Assembly (NCBI GenBank): GCA_016125495.1
Contig: WGLQ01000008.1
Span: 62,001-126,000 of the forward strand
Origin: Hyphomicrobiales bacterium
GTDB lineage: Bacteria > Pseudomonadota > Alphaproteobacteria > Rhizobiales > RI-29
Length of the DNA: 64,000 nucleotides
Reading direction: 5' to 3'
Made by a program: the position numbers and the translations under genes. The notes below the pieces were generated by a model. That model was not told the DNA's origin, did not search any database, and was given only the letters and a program-made list of their open reading frames with translations. Shown piece by piece: positions 34,527-41,767 of this stretch (position 1 is its first letter; each line of letters starts with the position of its first letter).

Positions 34527-35741
34527 TTACTCCTCACGCTCGAAGATCGTCACCACGTTGAAGCTCGAGGTGCCGCCGTGGATGTCCATGAGGCCGCGGC
34601 GCGCGTTCACGACCTGGCGCTCGGGCGGGCATTCGCCGCGCAACTGGCGGAGCACCTCGACCGCCTGGGCGAGGCCCATGGCACCGGGCGGGGCGCCCTG
34701 CCCGATGAGCCCGCCGGAGGTGTTGGTCGCGATGGCGCCGCCGAGATCGAAGACGCCAGCCGCCGCGAGCGGTCCGCTCTCGCCGTCGCGGCAGAAGCCG
34801 AGAGCCTCGTAGGCCTGAAGCTCGGCGCCCGTATAGGTGTCGGCAACCTCCGCAACATCGATTTGGCGCAGCGGATCGTCGATGCCGGCCATGGCGTAGG
34901 CGGCGCGCGCCGCCTCGCGCTTGGCGCGAAAATGCGCGAGCCCGGGGTAGGGCGTCGGGCGATCGCCAAGGCGCACGCGCTCGGTGCCGCAACCGGTGCC
35001 GGTGAAGCGCACGCGCGGGCGGTCGCGATAGGCGCGCGAATTCTTGCGCGCCCAGCTCGCTCGCGCGATCACCAGCGCAGCGGCGCCGTCGGCGAGGATC
35101 GCGCAGTCGAGGCGCTTGTAGGGCGCGACGGCGAGCGGGGAGGCGAGCACGTCGTCGACAGTGATGCGCATGGGCAGGGCCGCACACGGGTTGGAGCAGG
35201 CATTGCGGTGGTTCTTGACCGAGACCGTCGCCATCTGCTCCTCGGTGGTGCCGTAAAGGCGCATGTGCTCGCGCATCATCAGCGCGTAGTAGGCCATGAA
35301 AAACCCTCCCGCCGCCATCTCGAAATCGACGTCGCCGGAAAGGGCATAGACCTGACGCACGGTGGAGGCGGAGACCTGGCGGCCGACGGCATCGACGCCG
35401 AGCACGAGAATGGCCTCGCAGAGACCACTCGCGACATAGGCGTAGGCCGTTCTGAGCGCACCGCCGCCCGTGCCACCGCCCGCCTCGATGCGGATCGAGG
35501 GGCGCGGATTGAGACCGAGCTGGTCCTGCACGACCTGACCGAGGGTGAGCTGGCGGGCGAGTATTTCGCTCTCGTAGGCGACGAGTGTGTGATCGATCGC
35601 GAAAGGATCGATTCCCGCATCGGCGACGGCGGCACGCGCGGCCTCGATCACCCAGTCGACTGGTGTTCCGTCCGGACGCTCCTTGGCGAACGCCGAAAGC
35701 CCCCCGCCGATCACGACGACGTGGTCATCGTTCAAAGGCAT
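34527..35741 (-). CDS. Thiolase-like protein lacking the thiolase catalytic residues
   Basis: 404 residues of the lipid-transfer/SCP-x thiolase-like branch that pairs with DUF35 proteins. The usual N-terminal nucleophile (Cys in CSSG) is replaced: the segment reads EAGGGTGGGALR. The GHPIGATG block reads GAPPGAMG, so the catalytic His is gone, and the C-terminal CxG block reads IHGGTSS. Claisen condensation chemistry is therefore unlikely. A retro-aldol role, as in the Ltp2-ChsH2 pair of steroid side-chain degradation, or a scaffold role is possible. The ATG at 35741 is the first gene of the minus-strand acyl-CoA operon. Confidence 0.85.
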   Translation of the reverse strand: MPLNDDHVVVIGGGLSAFAKERPDGTPVDWVIEAARAAVADAGIDPFAIDHTLVAYESEILARQLTLGQVVQDQLGLNPRPSIRIEAGGGTGGGALRTAYAYVASGLCEAILVLGVDAVGRQVSASTVRQVYALSGDVDFEMAAGGFFMAYYALMMREHMRLYGTTEEQMATVSVKNHRNACSNPCAALPMRITVDDVLASPLAVAPYKRLDCAILADGAAALVIARASWARKNSRAYRDRPRVRFTGTGCGTERVRLGDRPTPYPGLAHFRAKREAARAAYAMAGIDDPLRQIDVAEVADTYTGAELQAYEALGFCRDGESGPLAAAGVFDLGGAIATNTSGGLIGQGAPPGAMGLAQAVEVLRQLRGECPPERQVVNARRGLMDIHGGTSSFNVVTIFEREE

Positions 35742-35867
35742 ATGTCCGGCTCCCAACCTCGCGCCATCGTGGCGCCCTCCCCACCAGGTCGTCAAGCCCA
35801 CCGGCGATCGCCGACCGGCAGGACGCCGCGGGCCAGCTCCAAGCCGCGATCGGGGCAAAGATTAGGT

Positions 35868-35897
35868 TGTACGGACATCGTTGTCGATGCTTATATA
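35868..35897 (+). promoter_or_regulatory. Predicted promoter of the Pot/Afu-type ABC operon
   Basis: TTGTAC (35868-35873) and TTATAT (35892-35897) with 18-base spacing lie about 65 bases before the binding-protein start. The region is locally AT-rich, and CATCG/CGATG inverted repeats (35878-35891) overlap the spacer. Confidence 0.4.
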
Positions 35898-35963
35898 TCG
35901 ATGAGCGGCGCAACGAGAAGACAGAGGCCGCGGTTCGGGAAACGTCGAGAAAGGAATTAAATC

Positions 35964-37085
35964 ATGCGTACGAGGATCAGCCGCCGCGACGCGCTCAAAG
36001 GTGGCGCGAGCGCCGCCGCCGTGCTCGCCTTTCCGAGCATCGCCCGCGGCGCCAAGCCTTACGAGGGCAAAACTCTCTCCGTATTCACCTATGCGGGATC
36101 CTACGAGTCGACGATCAAGACGCACCTCGTGCCGGCGTTCGAGGAACGCACGGGCGCGCGCGTTCGGCTCGATGCCGGCTGGTGGGACATGCTGCCCAAG
36201 CTCAAGGCGTCGCCCCCCGGTGAGCCGGTCTACGACGTCGTCATCACCGATCCGACGCAGGGCTTTCCCTCCATCAAGGAAGGCCTCTTCACGCAGATGG
36301 ATCCTGCCAATGTGCCGAACGCCAAGAAAAGCCCGGTCGGCATGCAGGAGAACTGGATTCAGAAGGAGAATTGGGGTGCCAACCTCGCCGGCTCGGCCAT
36401 GGTGATGGGTTTCCACACCGAGGCGGTGAGCGACGTGCCGATGCACTGGCACGATCTCCTGCGGGCCGATCTCAAGGGCAAGCTGTCGATGTACGACGCG
36501 CCCTACCAGTCGCTCTATGCCTTTGCTCAGATCAAAGCCGGGCAGGCCGGCAATCCGGGCGGGGGTGCGGCCGAACTCGCCAAGAGCGTCGACGACGTGC
36601 TCGCTTTCGCCAAGGAGAACAGGGAAATCATTCGCCTCTGGTGGACGTCGACCGGCGACTTCATGGGTAAGCTGCTCGCCAAGGAGATCGCGGGCGGTGT
36701 CGTGCACTCGACCGGTCCTTTCGGCGCCGAGGACGAGGGCAAGCCCGTCAAATCGGTTCTGCCGAGCGAGGGCACGGCGATGGTGCACCTCTTCTGGACC
36801 TTGACGAAGGGGTCCAAGAACAAGCGCCTCGCCGAGGAGTGGATCAACGAAGCCCTCGCCGACGATTTCATGGTGAAGTGGGGGACGGCCGGCAAGCTCG
36901 CGGTGCCGAACCTCGCGGCGGCCGGCCGCGCAGCCACCGAGAGCCCCTTCTACAAGCGGTTCCTGCCGACCGACGCCGAGAGCTGGTCGAAGATCGAATT
37001 CTATCCCTACGACACCTATTTCGCCGGCAACAACTGGGAGAAGATCAACGACTTCTGGACGCGCGAGGTGCTCCGCAAGAGCTGA
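35964..37085 (+). CDS. ABC transporter substrate-binding protein, family 1/PotD type
   Basis: 373-residue periplasmic binding protein with a Tat signal: RISRRDALKGG (residues 4-14), a hydrophobic stretch and a cleavage near IARG-AKP. The mature protein begins KTLSVFTYAGSYESTIKTHLVPAFEERTG, typical of polyamine and ferric-iron class binding proteins. A conserved tail (YPYDTYFAGNNWEKINDFW) closes the second lobe. The ATPase and two permeases follow on the same strand. Spermidine/putrescine, thiamine, opines or an organic acid are possible ligands. Confidence 0.88.
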   Translation: MRTRISRRDALKGGASAAAVLAFPSIARGAKPYEGKTLSVFTYAGSYESTIKTHLVPAFEERTGARVRLDAGWWDMLPKLKASPPGEPVYDVVITDPTQGFPSIKEGLFTQMDPANVPNAKKSPVGMQENWIQKENWGANLAGSAMVMGFHTEAVSDVPMHWHDLLRADLKGKLSMYDAPYQSLYAFAQIKAGQAGNPGGGAAELAKSVDDVLAFAKENREIIRLWWTSTGDFMGKLLAKEIAGGVVHSTGPFGAEDEGKPVKSVLPSEGTAMVHLFWTLTKGSKNKRLAEEWINEALADDFMVKWGTAGKLAVPNLAAAGRAATESPFYKRFLPTDAESWSKIEFYPYDTYFAGNNWEKINDFWTREVLRKS

Positions 37086-37106
37086 CGCGACGGCGACATC
37101 AGGCCG

Positions 37107-37137
37107 CCGGCGCCCTGCGAGGAATGTGGGGCGCCGG
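37107..37137 (+). terminator. Hairpin after the PotD-type gene (attenuator)
   Basis: CCGGCGCCC (37107-37115) pairs perfectly with GGGCGCCGG (37129-37137) around a 13-base loop. It starts 22 bases after the binding-protein stop, in the 172-base gap before the ATPase gene. It probably limits readthrough into the transporter genes. Confidence 0.5.
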
Positions 37138-37257
37138 GGCAGCGATCCGCAGGCCCACCGATGAACCTTGCGATCTGCACGCGCGGCCGGCGCCTGCCGC
37201 GTCCGTGACGCAAGGTAGGGATCGAAAAATTCGACAGGCTCGGAAACAGGCTCGGCA

Positions 37258-38349
37258 ATGGCAGCACGCATTCGCGTCGAGAATCTCATCAAGCGATACG
37301 GCGCGGCGACGGCTGTCGACGGTGTCTCGTTCGAGGTCGGAGAGGGAGAGCTGGTGGCGCTGCTCGGCCCTTCCGGATGTGGCAAGACAACGACATTGCG
37401 GTGCATCGGCGGCTATGAGACGCCAACCAGCGGCACCATCGAGATCGCCGGACGCTCGGTCACGGAACTGCCCATCCACAAACGCGACATCGGGATGGTA
37501 TTCCAGAGCTACGCGCTCTTTCCGCACAAGAGCGTGGAGGACAATGTCGGCTTCGCGCTGAAAATGCGGGGCGTGCCGAAGCCGGAGCGCAAGGCACGCA
37601 CGGCCGAGGCACTCGAACTGGTCGACATGTCCGGCTACGGCACGCGCTATCCCGGCCAACTTTCAGGCGGCCAACGCCAGCGCGTCGCGCTCGCTCGCGC
37701 GCTCATCCATCGCCCCGCGATCCTGCTGCTCGATGAGCCGCTCGCCAATCTCGACCGCAAGCTGCGCGAAACGATGCGCGTCGAGATCAAATTGATCCAG
37801 GAAAAAGTCGGCATCAGCGCCCTCTTCGTCACGCACGATCAGGAGGAGGCGCTGGTGATGGCGGATCGGATCGCGGTGATGGAGGGCGGGCGCATCCACC
37901 AGCTCGGCACGCCGGGCGAAATCTACAACCACCCGGCGACCTCGTTCGTTGCCCGATTCATCGGGGAGACGAATTTTCTCGAGGGACGACTGGAGGGGGA
38001 CGCCGACGGGCTCGCGGGCCGCGGCCTCGGACGGATCGACATGGGCGATGGCGTCGGCTTCGTGGCGAGCCGGCGGGCCGGCGCCGCTACCGGCGACAAG
38101 GCCGCCATTTCCATCCGCCCGGAACGCATCGAAATCGGCGAGCGCGCGCCGGCCGGGGCCGCGAACGTTTCGGCCGGTGAGGTCGTCTTCGTCACCTATC
38201 TCGGCTCGAGTGTCAGTTACCGGGTGCGAACGAGGGCAAATCTCGTGCTGCATGTCAGCAAGCCACTGACCAGTGAGCATCCGACATTCGAGGCGGGCAG
38301 CCGGGTCGAGACGTGGTGGCCGCCGGAGCGGGGGAGCATCATTGCCTGA
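37258..38349 (+). CDS. ABC transporter ATP-binding protein, PotA type
   Basis: 363 residues. The ATPase domain has Walker A GPSGCGKT, Q-loop MVFQSYALFPH, signature LSGGQRQRVALARAL, Walker B ILLLDEPLANLD and switch His in FVTHDQEEAL. A TOBE regulatory/ligand domain follows at residues about 275-355. This architecture is that of polyamine/iron/sugar importers. The ribosome site is weak. The permease start overlaps or closely follows the stop. Confidence 0.92.
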   Translation: MAARIRVENLIKRYGAATAVDGVSFEVGEGELVALLGPSGCGKTTTLRCIGGYETPTSGTIEIAGRSVTELPIHKRDIGMVFQSYALFPHKSVEDNVGFALKMRGVPKPERKARTAEALELVDMSGYGTRYPGQLSGGQRQRVALARALIHRPAILLLDEPLANLDRKLRETMRVEIKLIQEKVGISALFVTHDQEEALVMADRIAVMEGGRIHQLGTPGEIYNHPATSFVARFIGETNFLEGRLEGDADGLAGRGLGRIDMGDGVGFVASRRAGAATGDKAAISIRPERIEIGERAPAGAANVSAGEVVFVTYLGSSVSYRVRTRANLVLHVSKPLTSEHPTFEAGSRVETWWPPERGSIIA

Positions 38350-38362
38350 CCGGGCTGACATC

Positions 38363-39286
38363 ATGCGGCAGGGGCCGCTTGCGCGGGCGCTCGACGGAGG
38401 CCGCGCGCTCGTCTCCGGCCTCGCGCGCCGGCCGGCGCTGCTGCTGCTCGCGCCGGCGGTCCTCTTCCTCGTCACGTTCCTGTGTTTTCCCGCCCTCGGG
38501 CTTTTGCGCATCAGTCTGGCGGCGAACCCGGGCGGCACGGGCTATGGCGAGGGCACACCGTTCTATCAGCCAGGGACCTGGACACTCGACAACTACGTCC
38601 GCTTTTTCTCCGACCCCTATTTCCGCCAGCTCGGGCTCTTCACCATCGAGTTCGGTCTCATCGTCTGCGTGGTCTCGACACTCGTATCCTACGCGCTCGC
38701 CTATCAAATCTATCGCTCCCCGCCGTGGCTCAAGAGTGTTCTCCTCCTCGTCGTCATCCTTCCGAAATTCACCAACGTGCTGGTTCTGATGTACGGGCTG
38801 CTGGTGGTGTTCGGCACGAGTGGCCTCGTCAACAGCCTGCTCATGGGGCTCGGGCTCATCTCGGAGCCGCTCCCGCTCCTTTTCAATCTCTTCGGGGTGG
38901 TGCTCGGCGAGACGGTACTGGTGATGCCGTACTGCGTCCTCCTGATGGTCGCCAACCTGCACGCCATCGACAGCGCACTCGTCGATGCGGCGGAAGGGCT
39001 CGGCGCCAGCCGCGCACGGGCCTTCCTCGAAGTCACGCTGCCGCTCTCGATGCCGTCCATCTCGGCCTCGGTGCTGCTTTCTTTCATGTGGGGAGCGGGG
39101 GCCTTCGCGGCTCCATACCTCCTCGGCAAGCCGGAACTCTATCCGCTCGCGATCGAGGTCGATCAGCAGGTCAACTGGCGGCTCAACTGGGCCATGGGGG
39201 CGGCGGTCGCGTTCGTGCTCATGGCGATCATCATGGTGGTGATGGTGCTGTTGCAGATCATCCAACGCAAGGACAACGCCGCATGA
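38363..39286 (+). CDS. ABC transporter permease, PotB type
   Basis: 307-residue inner-membrane permease. Helix 1 lies at residues about 24-46, and the EAA loop (VDAAEGLGASRARAFLEVTLPLSMP) near residue 210. The ATG at 38363 is used. A TTG at 38342 overlapping the ATPase stop, with GGGGGAG upstream, is a serious alternative and would add seven residues. Its stop overlaps the next permease by four bases. Confidence 0.88.
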   Translation: MRQGPLARALDGGRALVSGLARRPALLLLAPAVLFLVTFLCFPALGLLRISLAANPGGTGYGEGTPFYQPGTWTLDNYVRFFSDPYFRQLGLFTIEFGLIVCVVSTLVSYALAYQIYRSPPWLKSVLLLVVILPKFTNVLVLMYGLLVVFGTSGLVNSLLMGLGLISEPLPLLFNLFGVVLGETVLVMPYCVLLMVANLHAIDSALVDAAEGLGASRARAFLEVTLPLSMPSISASVLLSFMWGAGAFAAPYLLGKPELYPLAIEVDQQVNWRLNWAMGAAVAFVLMAIIMVVMVLLQIIQRKDNAA

Positions 39287-40077
39287 CCGCCCGGCTCGCC
39301 TGGCTGCTGCTCGTCGTCTTCAACCTCGTGACCATCGCGGTCCTGCTGGTGCCGTTGGTGGTCTCTGTCCTCGTCTCGTTCAATCCGTCGGAACACATCG
39401 GCATCCCGGACACCTTCTCGCTCAAGTGGTACCGGGAGTTCTTCGGCGACTGGCAGTGGACCGATGCGCTGCGCTCGAGCCTCTATGTCGCCTTCCTGAC
39501 GATCGTCATCTCGCTGCCGGTCGGCATGCTGGCGGCGATCGCTTTCACGCGCTATGGCCTCAAGTGGGCCGGCGCGCTCAACCTCGCGATCATGCTGCCG
39601 CTGTTCATTCCGCCCGTCGTCATCGGCCTTGGCTCGCTCACCTTCCATCGCTGGATCGGGATCTGGGGAACGCACTTTTCCGTCGCGGCGGCGCACGCGC
39701 TCTGGGCGATCCCTCTCGTTTTCGTCGTCCTTCGCACGACGCTCAAGGGCGTCGATCGCTCGCTCGAGGAGGCCGCGGCTGGGCTCGGCGCCAGCCCGCT
39801 CGTGGTCTTTCGCGAGGTGACGCTGCCGCTGACCGCGACCGGCGTTCTCGTCGGGGCGCTCTTTGCCTTCATCATCTCGATCAACGAATTCATCATGGCG
39901 CTGTTCCTCGGGACGGCCGAGGTCAAGACGCTGCCGGTCGCCATCTGGCCGAAGATCCGCTACCTGCTGACGCCGATCGTGGCGGCGGCCTCGAGCGTCA
40001 TCATCGTCATCACGGTGCTGCTGCTCGTCATCTGCGCGCGCCTCATGAACATCCGCCGGCTGGTCGAGATGAAATGA
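39283..40077 (+). CDS. ABC transporter permease, PotC type
   Basis: 264-residue second permease of the same importer. Helices begin at residue 5. The EAA loop LEEAAAGLGASPLVVFREVTLPLTATG is near residue 160 and the helix with ISINEFIMALFLG follows. It ends the operon and is convergent with mgtE. The 66-base gap shows only a weak CCGGT/ACCGG hairpin. Confidence 0.92.
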   Translation: MTARLAWLLLVVFNLVTIAVLLVPLVVSVLVSFNPSEHIGIPDTFSLKWYREFFGDWQWTDALRSSLYVAFLTIVISLPVGMLAAIAFTRYGLKWAGALNLAIMLPLFIPPVVIGLGSLTFHRWIGIWGTHFSVAAAHALWAIPLVFVVLRTTLKGVDRSLEEAAAGLGASPLVVFREVTLPLTATGVLVGALFAFIISINEFIMALFLGTAEVKTLPVAIWPKIRYLLTPIVAAASSVIIVITVLLLVICARLMNIRRLVEMK

Positions 40078-40143
40078 GGCGATGGGCGAAGGGGTGTCGT
40101 CGCCATTGCCCCGGTCGAGACTTACCGGTCAAGCGTTGCCGGC

Positions 40144-41535
40144 TCAGACGAGAACCAGGGTTGCAAGGCCAAGGAAAGCAAAAAACCCGATCACGTCCGT
40201 GACCGTCGTCACGAATACGCTCGAGGCGATGGCCGGGTCGGCCCCGAGGCGTTCGAGGGCCATGGGTATCAGGATGCCGGCGATGCCGGCAACCAGCATG
40301 TTGACCAGCATGGCCGCAGCGATGACGAGGCCGAGCTGATTGGACCCGAACCAGACGATCGCGACGCCGGCCATGATGGCGGCAAAGAGTAGCCCGTTGA
40401 GCAATCCAACGACGGCCTCGCGCCAGACGATGCGCCGGGCATTGACGACACTCAGCTCCTTGGTCGCGAGCGCGCGCACCGCGACGGTCATCGTCTGCGT
40501 CGCGGCGTTGCCCCCCATCGAGGCGACGATCGGCATCAGCACCGCCAGCGCGACCATCTGCTCGATGGTCGCATCGAAAAGGCCGATCACCAGCGAGGCG
40601 AGGACTGCCGTCGCGAGGTTCACGAGGAGCCAAGCGAATCGGCCACGGGCAATGCGGATGACGGTATCGGAAATGGATTCGTCGCCGACGCCGCCGAGCG
40701 CCTTGATGTCCTCCTCGGCCTCGCTCTGGATCACTTCCATGACATCGTCGGCGGTGACGACACCGATGAGCCGGCCGTTCTCGTCGACGACCGGCGCCGA
40801 GTAGAGGTCGTACCGCTCGAACTGACGGGCGACCTGCTCCTGGTCGAGACCGACCTCGAGGCTCGAGACGTCGTCGTCCATCAGTTCCTGGATGCGGACC
40901 GGGCGTTTGGTGCGCAACAGACGGTCGAGCCGGACGGTACCGAGCAGGTGGAAAGTCGGGTCGACCACGTAGATCTCGGTGAACGTCTCCGGCAGGTCCT
41001 CGGTATCGCGCATATGGTCGATGGTGTGGCCGACCGTCCAATAGGGAGGCACCGCGATGAACTCCGTCTGCATGAGACGGCCGGCGCTCTCTTCAGGATA
41101 TTGCAGGCTGCGCTCGATCTGGGCGCGATCGCTCTCGGGAACCTGCGCCAGAACGTCGCTCTGGTCGTCCGCGTCTAGACCGTCCAGCAGGTAGACGGCG
41201 TCGTCGGAATCGAGTTCGCGCACAGCGGCGGCGAGTTGATCGTTGGGCAGGTCCTCGACGATCTGGTCGCGGACCGTTTCATCGAGTTCGGCATAGACGT
41301 CGAAGTCGAGATGCTCGCCGAGCGTCGAAAAGAGGCGGACGCGCTGGTCCGGCTCCAGGTGTTCCACCAGATCGGCAAGGTCGGCGGCGTGCAACTCTTC
41401 GACGGCGGCGCGCAAGCGATCGAGATCGCCGGCCTCGAGGAGGTCGCCAATGCGTGCGACGAAACGGCTGGTAACCGGGCTTTCCTCGGTCGCCGGGCGC
41501 ACGCTATCGCTGGCGGGGGGCGTTGCCTCGTCCAT
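40144..41535 (-). CDS. mgtE: Magnesium transporter MgtE
   Basis: 463-residue Mg2+ channel of the MgtE/SLC41 family. In order it has the N domain (about 30-135, with LVEHLEPDQRVRLFSTL), two CBS domains (about 145-270, MQTEFIAVPPYWTVGHTID and VGLDQEQVARQFERYDLYSAPVVDENGRLIGVVTADDVMEV) and five membrane helices (about 300-463). The pore segment includes MPIVASMGGNAATQTMTVAVRALA. The ATG at 41535 is chosen; the frame stays open further upstream through low-quality sequence. Divergent from the NodB-domain gene. No M-box-like leader could be recognised, but only by eye. Confidence 0.95.
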   Translation of the reverse strand: MDEATPPASDSVRPATEESPVTSRFVARIGDLLEAGDLDRLRAAVEELHAADLADLVEHLEPDQRVRLFSTLGEHLDFDVYAELDETVRDQIVEDLPNDQLAAAVRELDSDDAVYLLDGLDADDQSDVLAQVPESDRAQIERSLQYPEESAGRLMQTEFIAVPPYWTVGHTIDHMRDTEDLPETFTEIYVVDPTFHLLGTVRLDRLLRTKRPVRIQELMDDDVSSLEVGLDQEQVARQFERYDLYSAPVVDENGRLIGVVTADDVMEVIQSEAEEDIKALGGVGDESISDTVIRIARGRFAWLLVNLATAVLASLVIGLFDATIEQMVALAVLMPIVASMGGNAATQTMTVAVRALATKELSVVNARRIVWREAVVGLLNGLLFAAIMAGVAIVWFGSNQLGLVIAAAMLVNMLVAGIAGILIPMALERLGADPAIASSVFVTTVTDVIGFFAFLGLATLVLV

Positions 41536-41675
41536 TGCCGGTGACCCCGTCGACTGTGCTACAGTAGGCCCGCGCCGCACCAGGACGGGGCAATCGGGCG
41601 CACTTTGCGTCCCGACGCTCCGCAAGGCTGGCGTCGGGCAGCCGGGGCGACACGTGCGCCGAACGCGACAGTTTT

Positions 41676-41712
41676 GCAAGAATTTGCGGTGCAATATCCG
41701 TGAAATTCTTGC
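41676..41712. promoter_or_regulatory. Ten-base inverted repeat between mgtE and the deacetylase gene
   Basis: GCAAGAATTT (41676-41685) and AAATTCTTGC (41703-41712) are perfect inverted arms with a 17-base spacer containing GCAATAT. It lies 56-92 bases before the deacetylase start and about 140 before mgtE. AT-rich arms are rare in this GC-rich sequence. It could be a two-helix-turn operator or a leader hairpin. Confidence 0.45.
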
Positions 41713-41767
41713 CACCGGGCAACGGGTCGGTGATTCTCACGCGCGCTGCGCCCACCAAGAGGCTTAG

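Noticed and set aside
34527-35741. Ordinary acetyl-CoA acetyltransferase
   Set aside because: The fold fits but the catalytic Cys and His blocks are replaced, so the name would mislead.
41536-41767. M-box magnesium riboswitch before mgtE
   Set aside because: The leader lacks the conserved multi-helix pattern as far as can be seen by eye; only one inverted repeat stands out. A covariance-model search would settle it.
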